Shown here: positions 22,951-36,126 of the stretch, piece after piece
Position numbering within the stretch: position 1 is the first letter of the stretch
Layout: each line of letters begins with the position of its first letter
Assembly (NCBI GenBank): GCA_050084515.1
Contig: CM114271.1
Coordinates: 6,696,001-6,760,000, forward strand
Source: Blasia pusilla
Taxonomy: Eukaryota; Marchantiophyta; Marchantiopsida; Blasiales
DNA length: 64,000 bases
Direction of reading: 5' to 3'
Notes under the pieces: generated by a model
The model's database searches: none
What the model was told of the DNA's origin: nothing
Seen by the model: only the letters and a program-made list of their open reading frames with translations
Made by a program: the position numbers and the translations under genes

Positions 22951-25739
22951 ATCAATTCCATTTTTCCATTCTTACTCCATCCATTCACCCTATTCGTTCA
23001 TGGACCCCATCCTCCATCCGTCCATCAACTCCTTCTCCATCCATTAACCCCATATGTTAACTCCATCTGTCCTCTTCATTCTTCTCCCTCCAAACTCCAA
23101 ACTCTATCCATCAACCTCATATGTCCATGAATTTCATCCCCCATCTATGTCCATCCATCCATTAGCCCCAACATAAATCCATTATCTTCGTATGCAAAAC
23201 ATGTCTTGGGGGCAAGATTCAAACTTGGAAAATCATACCCACATCGGAGTCTCCTACCACTAGCCCACACATCATTGTATGTTCATGTGTAAAATATTTT
23301 AATAGGTATAAAAATGTCATTTTTCCTTTTTATATATTTTTAGTTTTTAAAACTCACATTTCTATTATTTTGTTCCAAAAATAATTCTTACATTCATATG
23401 CTTTTATTTTAAGTCTTTAAGGAGCTTAAAATCCATACATAGAATAATAAATAAGTGATTTTAAAATGTATGATAATATATGATAATAGTTAAATAATTC
23501 ATATAATCTAGTATCATAATTTATTAGATCATGTAAAGTCTGAAAATAATCTAATGGTTATAAAAGTTGATGATTGTAATTTTTCTTAGAACCATCTTGT
23601 GAAAGAAGAAAAATGGATTCAATTATTGGTGTGTTAGTGGGTGGATTTTTCTTGATTCTAAAATTTAAAATTTGAAAGTAATGATGTTGCAAAATGAATA
23701 GGAAAATGTAAATGACACTTGAAATATTTTCCCTTAAAGTGCCTCATTTCTATTTTTTCCTTCTTTTCTGATACTTTTCTCCAAAAAGAAATGCATAAAT
23801 CATGCAACTTTTTCACAATGTGCACTTGGGTCTAAAAAACCAGACCAAATAGAAAATCTCAAAATGACCATCCACAAAGGGAATTAAAAATCATAAACTT
23901 CTACTTTTTTTTCCCAATTCTTGTATCATCATGGAAGATTAACTAGAAGATCTGAACTGTTCAAGTGGGAGAGGGCCTTCCCAATATCAAGTCCTTACAC
24001 TTTTACCTCAATCTAATGGTGGGAACAAATAATATTTCAAGATCATTATAAAACTAATTAAAATATTTAAAATATTTCCACTTAGAGTTATGCTCTTCCT
24101 CTATTCTTTTTTTTACTTCTCTTCAACCAAGAGTTTATAAATCATGTTGCTTGGTTAGAATATGCAAATTGATCTTAGGATCCAAGGCCGAAATGAAAAT
24201 ATTGAAATCCTTGTCCAAGGAGGGAATTAAGAATCGTAAATCCTTAAATATGGTCTCATAATTATGGTTTCATCATAGGAGACTAAATGGAAGATCTCAT
24301 GCGATAGAATGGTACAGGGTTTTACCAAAATCCATTCCTCCAATTTTTAACTCAATCCAATAGTAAGAACCAATGACGCTTCAAGATGGAGAAAATACAA
24401 ATAAGAATGCTAGTGACATGTTCACTCAAAGACAACGATCATTATCATGATTGGTCTTCGTCATTTATTGACCCATCACTCAAACTGGCATAAGGACACT
24501 AAATCATACAAAATTCTCATTTGTAATTTTTAAGATGAAGTTGAAATTTTTACGAGAAATATGGACGTTCCCCCATCAAATAGAATTGTTAGGGATAAAT
24601 GGATATTTTCATTAGAAATTATAAATAGGATTTCTTTAAACATACAGAAATTGAAAGTGGTATTAAGTATAATGTGATTATTCTTCCAAATTTTGATTTA
24701 GCCACATATGTATGGGTTATGCTTGAAAGTGTTAGGAACTTAGGATCTTAGTGAAATAGTGCCTCTATGCTTCACTACAGCGGAATATCTAACATAAATT
24801 ATGCTTAGGTAAATGAGAAACATCATATGATTGGAGGATGGAATCCTTAAAAATATAAGTGATTTTTCATAAGTCACAAATATTGGACAAGTGAGTCAAC
24901 CTCAACATAGGAGTCACAAATCAATGCCCACTTGGGCTCTATCATTAGACTTATAATATTTGGTTATTTTGTGTCAAAAACCCAAAGCCAACCTCTTAAT
25001 TCATCCAATCCCCTTAGATCACCTATATTGTTCTCAATATGGGGTCTACGTTTCAAAATCCATTGGATACCCTTGTGAGAAATCATATACGGGAAGTTCA
25101 AGAAAAACCTATTGCGGTAGGCAACGTTCTTGGTCGCCATGAATATATTTCTAGAAAAATCCATCCCCTTTTTCTAATTCAAAGAATTTCTCAAAGACCT
25201 TAACCCAAGCTATCATTGCAATAGTTTTGGCTCTATATATCTTAACTTATGCTCATGTGTTTGTGGGGATCTTTAATGCGTTGAAATCAACTTCTTAGCC
25301 TAAACTTTTAGCGCCAACTTAATATCCCAAATGCAGTTGGAGTCTAATAATATGACCTTAAATGTGGAGAACCCTTAAATAATGAATTATGTTTTGAGCT
25401 AGGTTGGAGTCTACTTGGTGTCAAATTCTTATGGGACTTGATAGATCTTCTCAAGTTCTACCCAACGTTTGATCATGCTCTCTTAGGTCATAACCATCAC
25501 TTTTTGAAATGCCCATCTAGGCATGTGTGTCTTGAGTTCTTGAGTCTTGTGTATCATTTCTCTCGCTCATGAAACTTTGACAAGTTTCCATCCTAGTGTG
25601 AGCTTACTAGAGTTTTGATTAAACTGATCTATTTTGTGTGAACTCCAAATATAGTAGTAGTACTTGTGTTGAAAATTTTGATTTTAACTTAATATTGAAT
25701 ATTCATCCTCAAGCTCATATTGATATCTCTTATGTTTAA
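22951..25739. other. No gene seen; AT-rich DNA
   Basis: After the CCATCC-rich tail (to about 23170) the DNA is AT-rich with short frames only. A 60-codon frame at 24964-25164 (minus) has no recognised content. It might be more of the Copia element to the right, but this could not be supported. Confidence 0.45.
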
Positions 25740-26720
25740 AAATATTCTTTTAACATCTCAACTTACTCTAACAAATGCTTTTATCAAGGTATACAAAATT
25801 GGATGATCTGTACTTATTTATATAAGATGAATCGTTTTTGGACACTTTCTCCCTAATAAAGTGAGACTGCATCTTTGCATGTTTTTTTTAGGATGAAACA
25901 TTAAATCATCTACAAGTTTAATGTTACTAATATTACTTACCTAGAATATGACATAATATGAGTTTGCTAACATCAATTTCAACCAATATTTGATGAAGCT
26001 ACACTATCCTAAATAATACATTGGTTTATCTTATATACACAACCTATGTTGATGAGAAAGTAATTCTAGTTCGTTTCCTTGAAGCATGCTAATAACTAAA
26101 ATTCCGAAGGTAAAAGAACACCAAGATCTAGAATATTTATCAAACATGTTTCTTGCCCAATAACATATTTGAATCCATGAAACTCTAAATTGAAATATGG
26201 TTTATGTTAAAGTTGAATCTTAATACATAACTTCATAAGCTATATATTCCTTCTTAAAGCATCCCAACAAGGTCCCTTCATAAATTGACTCACAAAGTAG
26301 TTTTCAAATAAATCAAACTTTTGACCCTTAGCTATACACCTTAGAATCTACAACAAATTCTTTTGCTTTCACTGTCAGCTTCATACTTTTGTACAATGGT
26401 GTCGATATTTTCTTACAAACCACCATATCATATTTTGAGGGAGTGTGAAGAGTATACTTTTGTTATAAGAATCATATGATCTCATCAACTTAAAAACTCA
26501 ACACCAAGGTAGTACTTTGGCTCATCCAAATCCTTCACAAGAAATTCTTCTTATAGTTTTTTCTTGAATTCTTGTGTCATATCCCACTACTTATAGGATT
26601 GTGGAGGTAATTAAGATATAACACAATCATGATCCTATGACCTTCTTCTCTCAAGACATATACCAAAGAACAAGAATCACAAACTCTAAATCCAAGCTCC
26701 AACTAGACATATTTAAGGTC
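25740..26720 (-). pseudogene. Ty1/Copia reverse transcriptase and RNase H remnant
   Basis: On the minus strand near 26500-26580 is EEFLVKDLDEPKYYLGVEFF, the Copia RT block that follows the YVDD motif. It is followed by FVSQFMKGPCWDA near 26270-26300, which matches the VSQFM start of the Copia RNase H connection. HAKMQSHFIREKVSKNDSSY near 25850-25900 is the HxxxxxHFIREK block at the RNase H end. The order and spacing match a Copia polymerase. Many stops and shifts show it is old. Confidence 0.65.
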
Positions 26721-26979
26721 GTATCTTATGGATGTATGCAGGGGTTGCCATGACCTCTTTTCTTAAGAGATAAAGTAGTAAGTCATTCACTATTCGACAA
26801 CATTGCACAAACCATTGAACAATTATATTTACAAACTGAAGGATCTTCGGAATGTTAGACATTTCCCGTGCCCAAAAGTTTTGGGCGCAAAAAAATCAAC
26901 AACTCTCATGGGTCACGAGGACGCACCAATTAATCCTATCTTACAAGCTCTTGGACCTTGTAAAGATATTTCTTAAATA

Positions 26980-27045
26980 AAAAAAAGAAAGAAAGAAAGA
27001 AAGAAATATAAATATATATAAATATATAAATATAAATATATATTA
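26980..27045. repeat. (GAAA)n and AT-rich simple repeat
   Basis: A run of AAAG/GAAA tetranucleotides is followed by TATAAATATA-type sequence. No other feature is attached to it. Confidence 0.85.
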
Positions 27046-27235
27046 CTAAGTGTAGAATTAATATGTTGATGTCTTGACATAATAAGTTTTTTGTGTGTTA
27101 TGTTTTAATAGCGGATCCATAGGTTGCCTTCGATGAGGTGGGAAGATAGACTCATAAGGCCGAGGACATGTAAGGACTAAGGCCCCTAAGGATGAAGATG
27201 TGTAAATTCTAGGCTTCTCTCATATTCATCCTTGG

Positions 27236-28310
<1,075 letters not shown>

Positions 28311-28458
28311 GAAGTGTAGAAAATAGATTGGCCAATGGTGGAGGTGTCATGAATGCAAGTATTTTAATTGTTATATTTATGGAATTCTCCAGCTCATTGA
28401 TCAACAATATTAATCACTCACTTCATTTTTGTTTTGCAACGCGCCACTAGCACAAAGC

Positions 28459-29494
28459 ACTATGATCTCCTACAGAGGAATGTGCCTGCTTGGTGGAAGC
28501 AACGCAAGGCTGATAAGAAGAAGAAGTGTGCCCAAACGGCAAAGGCGGCTGCGCTTGATCGAGAGCGGTAGATGTACTGCAGCATAGGGAAGGTTCCCTG
28601 TTTCTCATCTTCTTGTTTGTTAGTTGAGTTGATTGAGCACTGCTTCCAAGATTTTGGTATAATCTGGTGGGATGCATTTTTTGATACTGCTCCCGACCAT
28701 GATATGCTCAAGAGCATTCAGTTTTGTCTAGTGGATGAGTGAGTGTGCCTGTGGTGTGACAAAGTTTACTCTAAAATTCTTGCTAAGCCACAACGTGATG
28801 GTGACTCGGAATTTAGTAGGGCTTGGTATCATCTTCAAGGGGTTGTAGCAACCCTTTGCGTGTGGATTAGGTCGAGACTATTTTACTCGGCTTTGTTCCT
28901 AGCATTGTCTTCCTCCACTTTGTATGGAGAGGAAGACCTAGAGGCCCTTCGTTCCAAGAGAGAGGCGCAAGTGAAAATGACTATGGACCACATCAAGAGT
29001 CAAGCACACCTTGCGACCTACAAGCACATGCAGACCGAGGAGTATTGGCAACCACTCGCCACAAGAGATTACCATGCATGGAAGAAGAGCAAGAAGGAGG
29101 AGGTCTTGGCGGGGTTCCATAAAAGAATAGTTGAGGCTCGCATGAAGAAGTACCCCGACACTTCAAAGGAGGAGGCCAAAGTGTAGGTAAAATTGATATT
29201 TTGTTGTGTGAATGTTTCCAATTTCCTTTTTTTTAATGTTATTGTTTATCCTATGATGGATGTGACCACTTGTTTCAGTGTTCGGACACTATGTAGCAAC
29301 TGTTTGGACAGGAATGTCACAGTTCTACATATGTTCTATGTCTACTAACATGGTGTAATGCTTGTCATATGTAGGGTGGTATAGATGAGGAGATCATTGA
29401 TACCTCAGATGACGAGGAGGAGACACAAGAAGGAAGTGTATCAAAAGATGTTGTGGATGCGGAGACTAAATGTTCATCAAGTATAGTGAAATGA
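28459..29494 (+). pseudogene. Unrecognised coding piece left of copy B
   Basis: A single frame runs from about 28459 to 29186 with two internal stops (TAG at about 28570, TGA at about 28740). It begins DLLQRNVPAWWKQRKADKKK and ends with a Lys/Glu-rich helix region around MKKYPDTSKEEAKV. A likely intron follows (GT after AAAGTG at 29184). A second acidic piece at 29381-29494 reads EEIIDTSDDEEETQEG and ends in a stop. The protein has aromatic and charged blocks typical of transposon-encoded plant proteins, but I do not recognise a family. Copy B begins 54 bases downstream, and coding-like sequence resumes at 38641. Confidence 0.4.
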
Positions 29495-29547
29495 TTGTTC
29501 CAAATCATTCCCTTGCTGTATAGGGTAGGAGAACTAACATCCCTCCT

Positions 29548-29690
29548 TTGTCGTGTTTGTCGTGCGCATACATATTGCTACACAACATACATCGCTCGTC
29601 ACATCTACACCACACAACACCGATCTTCCCCACACACGGGTCGATCCACACATGTAAAAAAATCAACTCATACATATACATGGAGATCAC
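29548..29690 (-). repeat. Second copy of the B 3' untranslated end, outside the 3' LTR
   Basis: It is nearly identical to 30088-30213, including TGTCGTGCGCATACATAT at the left edge and the GATCACACAAC block at the right edge. The unit order, read in element direction, is UTR end, LTR, UTR end. In an ordinary insertion host DNA would follow the LTR. Confidence 0.85.
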
Positions 29691-29699
29691 ACAACAAAA

Positions 29700-30084
29700 A
29701 TAAAGAGTAGTAAAAATGGCACACCCGACATAAAACTCCACTCCTCAATCTACATCGGCATATCGAGACTCGTCCACCTTGTGCTATCAAGGAATCCGGA
29801 CGCTAGCACCCTAGTCCTAGCTCACACACATACAAGGGAGGTGCTCCAACGGCCCAACATGAGAAAGATGGCTTAGGAAAGCCATCTTCCTCTCTTATAT
29901 AGGGTTGGGAAGAGCCAAAAGGCTCTTCCCCTAAAAAAAGTTGTCAGAAACAACGTTCCTGACACAATGAACCTATCCTCAAACTCATCCGACACCATGG
30001 GACAAAGTTACACTCAAGATAGTCCGTTGGCTCCTATGCCCTATCCACGATAGATCTCGGCCTATCGACTACTCAGATGTGACA
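29700..30084 (-). repeat. Copy B 3' LTR
   Basis: On the minus strand it begins TGTCACATCTGAG and is collinear with 38161-38641, except that it lacks about 86 bases present in the 5' LTR. A TATA box (CTATATAAGA, 29895-29902) lies between two short perfect hairpins (29865-29888 and 29907-29930). The right-hand end is uncertain because no CA dinucleotide is conserved. Confidence 0.85.
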
Positions 30085-30284
30085 GTTGTCGTGCGCATAC
30101 ATATCGCTACACAACATACATCACTCGTCACATCTACACCACACAACACCGATCTTCCCCACACACGTACAAAAATCAACTCATATATATACATGGAGAT
30201 CACACAACCGGGCCCCTAGGTGGTTGTTGGATCCCCCCAACTCCAGATAGAAAATATCACATCTCTCTGACACGACCTACTACC
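30085..30284 (-). other. Copy B 3' untranslated region
   Basis: Short stretch between the PHD stop codon and the 3' LTR. It shares with copies A and C the CTCCAGATAG box, the CTAGGTGGTTGTTGG-like stretch and the terminal GTATGCGCACGACA. A long central part is specific to B. Confidence 0.65.
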
Positions 30285-30956
30285 CTATACACATCTCGGA
30301 CACATCCATCATCCCGTGGGAACCACATCAAGAGGGGGGGTCAGACATGACATATGCCACCCTCGAGAACAACCATCACATACCAACATGGTGGCTGTAG
30401 CCCTCGCAGATCCGCACAACATACACCTCAAGCCTGCAGGTACCACTGCCAAGCTCGGATCCACCGTCCCATCTACGTTCGGAAGATGACATGCTGCACA
30501 ATTGTGCACATGATCCTTCCAAACTATACCATCCCGTCCCTCCAACATGAGGACTCCGGTCGGTAATACCTTGCGCACACGTAGGATCGTGCGCCCTGTA
30601 GTGACATCTAGCGTCGTGGGTGCCGCTTGTTGTAAATACACGTAATCTCCAGGATGAAACCTCCTAATCCCTGGATGATAACCTCCTCCACGAATGGTCG
30701 CGTACCTCAATGTATCTCTATGCTGGGCAATAGCTAAGTTCTCAAAGGCCATAGGCATAACTCTACGAAAAACTTCTGCCCTCTGAAAACATGCTTGTAC
30801 CCACACATCTGGATCATCAAGATCTAACATCTCCGCCATGTCACGTCGAATCGTTGAAGGTAAATCTGGCTCTCTCCAAAAGAGCAAAAAGTACGGTGAA
30901 AATGACGCCAAGGATGCCTGCCGACTAAAGCGATAACCCATAGCCAACCATGGCAA
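30285..30956 (-). pseudogene. Copy B integrase C-terminal region plus PHD finger
   Basis: The frame opens at 30956 and is clean for 215 codons, with FHPGDYVYLQQ and [18 protein letters not shown]. The PHD finger shows CMLC, CDGC and GWHMSC. It then meets a TGA at 30309-30311 exactly where copies A and C have Arg (a CGA-to-TGA change). After the stop the last ligand pair, WMCPRCV, follows in the same frame to a normal TAG at 30285. A single mutation thus removes the last two zinc ligands from the product. Confidence 0.8.
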
Positions 30957-30968
30957 CTGTAGGTCCCA

Positions 30969-31460
30969 CTACCTCAACTGTCCCCGCTGCAAGTCATACT
31001 TGCGCAATCCTCTCTTCATCGTCTGTACCACTCTCTCCGCCAACCCATCCGCCTCAGGATGATCTCTGGACGTGGTGCGGTGATCTATCAGCGCCTTATC
31101 ACACAAGGCCTGAAATTCTCCCCTAAACTTGGTACCCTGGTTAGTCAACACCTCCGCCGGTGCACCAAAGTGACTAAGCACACGATCTAGAAACGCATAA
31201 GTTGTTCCCTTGCTTGCCTTGTCTGGTAGTGCCACCAACTCTATCCACTTGGAGAAATGCTCCACCATGACCAACACGTACCTATGATGACGCCTTGTCA
31301 ATGGCAAAGGTCCCGCAAAGTCTAAACTCCACCGATAACCTAAACCCATAATCGGCAAAGGATGTAACTGCGGAGTGAGAGCATTGAAGGATACTCGCAC
31401 TCTGTCACATACCATACATCTGGCCACAAACTCACTAGTGTCCACCACTATAGTCATCAC
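30969..31460 (-). pseudogene. Copy B integrase core, lacking the HHCC finger
   Basis: A 163-codon frame contains CMVCDRVR, SLDFAGPLPLT (first catalytic Asp), LTNQGTKF and ADGLAERVVQ (third, Glu). The middle motif is TDQGTEF in copies A and C, so the second catalytic Asp has become Asn here. The acidic linker and the two His of the zinc-binding finger, present in A and C, are missing upstream. RNase H joins almost directly to the FVARCMVC part. This integrase should be inactive. Confidence 0.8.
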
Positions 31461-31850
31461 CTATGGTTGACCTGCCATAGTCAACCAACAAAGATAGGCA
31501 GATGCATGCCTGCCGAGCACCATCTCCTCATCACTCTCTCCGTGCCATCGAGCTCCTGTGTCATCTCTCTGACTCGGACATGGGTTACGACTCAACCCAT
31601 CCGCATCCTGGTTCAGCCGACCTGGCCTATGAACCACCTCAAACTCATACTCCTGTAGTAACAGAGCCCACTTGGCAAGCTTTCCCATAAGCTTGTCGGA
31701 CTCCATCAACCACCTCAACGGCTGATGATCAATGATAAGTGTGAAAGGGTTGCCGAATAAATAGCACCTAAAATATGCCACGGTCCACACTGCAGCCAAG
31801 CACTCTCCCTTGCAGGAGTTGTACTTTGCCTTTGCAATGTTGTTCGATCA
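31461..31850 (-). pseudogene. Copy B RNase H domain
   Basis: The frame at 31799-31461 reads YLFGNPFTLIIDHQPLRWLM and LNQDADGLSRNPCPSQRDD, matching copies A and C. The preceding RNase H strand, FQLHTDWSMLGLGAVLTQRD, lies at the end of the RT frame (31848-33038). A frame break of a few codons separates the two parts near 31800-31848. Confidence 0.8.
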
Positions 31851-33038
31851 GCTTGCGCAAGCCACAATGAACTCCCTCTTCTCGTCATCCCTCTGAGTAA
31901 GCACTGCTCCTAGACCCAACATGCTCCAATCCGTATGTAACTGGAATGGGCGACCCCTAACCGGTCTCTGTAAAATGGGTGAGGACGTCAACCTGTCCTT
32001 GAGCTCCTGAAATGCTTGCTCCTGATCATCTCCCCACAACCACACCTGATCAGGTCTCGTCAACAAGGTCAAAGACTTTGCGATCGCACTAAAATCCTTG
32101 ACATATCGTCGATAGAAGTTTGCCAGTCCAAGAAATGCTTGGAATCGACTTACATCTGTAGGGCGTGGAATATGCGCAATAGCCTTTACCTTCGTCTGCT
32201 GAACGCCTAACCCACTCGGGTATATGGTGTGTCCCAAGTACTCAATCTGCTCCTGAAAGAATCTGCACTTGCCTGGATGTAACTTCGGTCCATGTAACTG
32301 CAATCGCCGAAACACCTCCTCCAAGTGTCGCTCATGCTCCTCAACCGTGGAACTGAAGATAAGAATATCATCTATGTAACATCGCACAAAATCCAAGCCA
32401 GCCAGAATCCTATCCATCACTGAACTCTGCAGCGCATTCTTCAACCCAAATGGTAAGAACCGCCATCGATACAAGCAATCTCTCCCGAACCGATCTATCC
32501 CCCCGAATGCTGTCTTCTCCCTGTCTTCCAACCTGATAGGAAGCTGATAATAGCCAGCATGGAGATCTAAAGTATTGAAGATCTTTGCATGCCCTACCGC
32601 ATCAAAGATCTCCTCTGGAGTAGGCATGGTGTACTGATCTGACCTCGTCTGTCGGTTGATAGGACGGTAATCTCCACCCATCCGCCTATCTGTCCAATTA
32701 CCATACATATCCTTCTTCGCCGGCATGACTATGGCAGATGCATACTCCCCATGTGATAACTCCACAAGTCCTGCCTCCAACAAGTCTTGACTCCTGCTCT
32801 GAATCAAGGCTCGCTCCATATCAGAATACCTGTAGTGTCGACGAAAGATCGGCGTATCACTAGCCAACTCAATTCGTATCCCGGGACCCTTCAGCGTACC
32901 CAAGTCTCTCATACTCAAGGCAAAACAACTGACATGCCCTTTCAGAAACCTATGAACTCGCCATCGCTCTCCTCCTATCAACTTGAGACCTATCACAGGC
33001 TCCCAAGTCTCCATCATGACCTCACTCGGAGAGGACAC
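31848..33038 (-). CDS. Copy B reverse transcriptase (intact 396-codon frame)
   Basis: This is the longest open frame of the family in the window. Blocks in order are METWEPVIGLKLIGG near the start, RHYRYSDMERALIQSRSQDL, VMPAKKDMYGNWTDRRMGGD, DYRPINRQTRSDQYTMPTPE and FNTLDLHAGYYQLPI. Then come FLPFGLKNA, CYIDDILIFSS with the two catalytic Asp of YxDD, LHPGKCRFF and ANFYRRYVKDFS. The end reaches into RNase H. FLPFGLKNA followed by LQSSVMDR suggests a small change near the fingers. The gypsy type is clear from the gene order and the RT-RNase H junction. Confidence 0.9.
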   Translation of the reverse strand: MSSPSEVMMETWEPVIGLKLIGGERWRVHRFLKGHVSCFALSMRDLGTLKGPGIRIELASDTPIFRRHYRYSDMERALIQSRSQDLLEAGLVELSHGEYASAIVMPAKKDMYGNWTDRRMGGDYRPINRQTRSDQYTMPTPEEIFDAVGHAKIFNTLDLHAGYYQLPIRLEDREKTAFGGIDRFGRDCLYRWRFLPFGLKNALQSSVMDRILAGLDFVRCYIDDILIFSSTVEEHERHLEEVFRRLQLHGPKLHPGKCRFFQEQIEYLGHTIYPSGLGVQQTKVKAIAHIPRPTDVSRFQAFLGLANFYRRYVKDFSAIAKSLTLLTRPDQVWLWGDDQEQAFQELKDRLTSSPILQRPVRGRPFQLHTDWSMLGLGAVLTQRDDEKREFIVACAS

Positions 33039-33323
33039 AACCTCCGGCTTTGGTTGCTATGTAGCAATCCTAGCCACCTCCGCAACAGCCACTCCACTAT
33101 GACCTCCTACACCATGCTCCACATCCAAAAAATGAACATGTGCTACTCTAGCCGCCAGCACTTTACTCTGCTCGAGAACGACGCCCCAGAAGTCCATGGG
33201 TGCCTATCTCTCCTCGTCTCGCCCCACCAATGCCTCAGACCCGTAGAGGGCAATGGTCCAACTCGTGGGCGTGACGGCATGGATGACACTCGCATCCGTC
33301 TCTCCCGCCAGCCATACCTAGGC

Positions 33324-34256
33324 CGACTATCCATGTGAGATAGTTGAGGTCCATGGCGCCTTAACACTGTCTCCGGGATGCCTCGGTCATCCCTCGCACC
33401 GCCGTAGTACCGGTAGTGAATCCATGGGCGCTCGCGCATCATCTGCTGAGGCTCCTCCAATGCTCCGGTCACCTCATCCCAAATCATGCCTGGCCCTCCC
33501 TGACGAAAGGCATGGGATGCTGGGAAGCTCACCAACGTAGGTAAGGCTGCCCTCAACTCCCCCACCCTATTGGCCATGTCCAACGGTGGTCTATCATCCC
33601 GTGTCACCACTTGAGATCGACGCCTTGAGCCCAAAATAGCATCCACTGTGAGATGTGGTGCTCTCTGGACTCCACCGTATGCTTGACTCAGTTCCTCTGA
33701 TGGTATTAGGTTGGTCCACCACAGTCGTGGACGATGGGCACGTGACCCAACTCTCGCTGCATCTAACAACACAGCAGGTCCCAACCAGGACCTCACCTGA
33801 TGTACACTCGCCATCACACGTGCACGAGTGTCTCCCAATAACGGCACGTTCTCCAAAATGTACGCTGCAGAACATATTTGACTCTCCTGCAAGTGTCGTA
33901 CTACTCGCAGCATCTCCCAAAACATCCTTGACCTCGGATTGTGCAATCCAAATCCTCGGCCAGCTGATGAATGACCCTGATATGGCCATCCAGAAATAAT
34001 CAAATGAATGGTGCCAACTCAATCCAGATCCTGCGCCCCCACCAAAGAGATGTCGGCGGGTAGCGTATGCTGATATCCCCGTACTGCAGATACCGGCAAC
34101 AACTCAGGATACCTCTAGAACAATCTTGCCACGTGACGTAATGATACTGGCCATGCGGTCTCATCTCTCTCCACATAAAGGTACTGATACACCCGTATGC
34201 TTGCCTGCAATAGTGCAGCCAATCCGGTGCTAATCCCTCCGAAGAGATCTAACACC
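33324..34256 (-). pseudogene. Copy B DNA methyltransferase domain with catalytic Cys changed to Tyr
   Basis: Motif I VLDLFGGISTGLAALLQ is at 34256-34227 and upward. Motif IV reads SGWPYQGHSSAGRG (33977-33991 for GWPYQ): the catalytic Cys codon TGT of copy A is TAT (33980-33982). ILENVPLLGD (motif VI) is near 33843-33860 and SRAHRPRLWWTNL (motif VIII) near 33709-33748. Motif IX begins MMRER near 33440. A one-base deletion just after it moves motif X (AMDLNYLTWI, about 33324-33361) into another frame. The long frame 34003-33143 covers motifs IV to IX in 286 codons. A stop lies between motif I and motif IV. The domain is well preserved but could not catalyse transfer without its Cys. Confidence 0.85.
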
Positions 34257-35140
34257 CTAACACCCTTCTCTGGGCCTTGCAACACAAGAGGTGTGATATC
34301 CAGTGGGGTCAACATCTCCACTCTAAGAGCCCGATCGCCACGGGACTCTCCCTGCTCTGGGACAAAAACATGACTCCACGCCTGCCTCACGAGGTCGTCG
34401 GCACTCCTATGTAGCTCCCGAGTCGTACCCCACAATGGTGAAGAGGCCTCGCCAACATGGGAAGAGACACCCGCCATGGCGTGTCTCTCCGTGGGACTAT
34501 CCGCTGCTGGGACATCCTCCGCATGTGCGTTCCCCTCCAGCAACTCTCCTGGCCAACTAACACTACCTGTGAAAGCTGCCAACGTGGTCATAGACTCGCC
34601 TCGTGATCGACCACCTCATCCCGCAAACTACATGGGTAACTGACTCATCCGGCCGTCACCTGACCGCCATCCTGGCCGATAAGTCTAAACGGTCTCCTCC
34701 CAGAAGTCAAGGATGAATCCTAGGGGATATAACACTGTACTCCCCACCAACACATCGTACGACTCAGCTGGTGTCGTAATCGCATGTGTGCGCACCATAG
34801 CACTATCCGTCGCATGCTCTGGCTGGATTCTGACAACAATCTCCTGTCGAGTCATATACTGAGTGGGTCATACGCCCCCAATCGAGGTCTGTATCTGGAA
34901 GGGACAAGGCTCAATGTCGGCCTTCCATAACCCCCACGCTAAACACGCCGCCTTCCCTAACATCAAGGGTTGCGCTTCTGAATCAAGTAGGACGCGCTGC
35001 GGGTGGTATACTGTCCCCGTCGGACTAACCAAGCGAAATACTCCAGCTCGGTTATCCAGTAACATTACTCCAGGTGTCACCACTGCTCGCTCTATGGCCG
35101 GTCGAGCTGGCATATCTACCAACTTTGCCGCTGCCGCATG
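34257..35140 (-). pseudogene. Copy B protease and linker
   Basis: The frame 35122-34868 carries VLLDSEAQPLMLGK. The usual DSGA active site reads DSEA, so the Gly after the catalytic Asp-Ser is now Glu. This is likely to be damaging. The later part (34591-34115) is a linker with ELLEGNAHAEDVPAADSPTE that runs into methyltransferase motif I (GVRVLDLFGG). Confidence 0.75.
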
Positions 35141-35146
35141 CCATGA

Positions 35147-36120
35147 CTATGTGGGGAACGTCCCAAGCACCGGCTCTGAGGGCAAGTCCACCACCTCTTC
35201 AACTACCTCTGAACAAGAAGCAATCATCTCTCCACGCTCACACAACGTGGTGGCCAACCGGAACACCTCAGTTGGTCCAACTCCCAACGTCGCCAACTCT
35301 ATGGCCGAAAATAGTGGAGTCTGACTCACTCTGGTGGCCACCTCCAACACTATGGTCGACACTGACTCCACTCGAGCGGGCATAGGAGTTGTCACTCCAA
35401 CTCCTCGTGACGTCGACGTAGGTGCCTGAACTGTAGGCACCGCTGGTTGTCGAGCCACCATCGATGGTGTGTGTAGTGCCTCCGACAATGTGAATGACTG
35501 TGGAACCCTGGCCTGCCGCCCATCGGTCCCCTCTGGTGGGTCAATCTCAACTCCACCTCTCGATGGCTTGGTGCCTCTCGCAGCACCCCGAGTCACCACT
35601 GCAGCTGCCTCAACCTGGGCTGCACTACACATAAATCCCATACAGGCGAGATCCTCACCTGGGTCGGGGTAAGAGGTAGAAGCCGAGTCACACTAGCCGC
35701 TCGCGACTCCGTGCCTTCCCTAAGCTGCATCATCGTCATGGCAGCAATCCTCTACTCCAACTGATCGATGCGTGAGAGAAGTGCCGGCTCTGGTGCTCCT
35801 GCTCCATCTCCTCTGGCTGGTGGTGGTCCTCTACCACCATTTCTAAGAAGAACTCCCCGACCTCCTCCAGGATGACCGCCCCCAGGCCCTCGGCCTACCT
35901 CTGGACGTGCCCCTCGGCGAAGGTCAAAACAGCCATCCCTAGTGTAACCATATCTGTGGCAATGGTCACACTGGTGTTGTGGTGGGGCCATCCTCTGTGG
36001 CTCCTGAGCAATCGGAGGCACTGGTGGTCCTCTCCCATGCTGTGGGCAGTCTCTCTGCCTATGGGCCCCTCCACACGTCCAACAAGACCACATCGGTCCC
36101 TGCTGGGCAACATATGTAGG
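35147..36120 (-). pseudogene. Copy B nucleocapsid knuckles and linker
   Basis: The frame 36093-35752 begins MWSCWTCGGAHRQRDCP, a CX2CX3HX4C knuckle. CDHCHRYGYTRDGCF follows about 30 residues later, a second knuckle with Tyr where His is usual. A Gly/Arg-rich tail and the SRIDQLE segment follow. A linker frame (35641-35147) with EVFRLATTLCERGEMIASCS matches copies A and C and leads to protease. Confidence 0.75.
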
Positions 36121-36126
36121 TACGGG

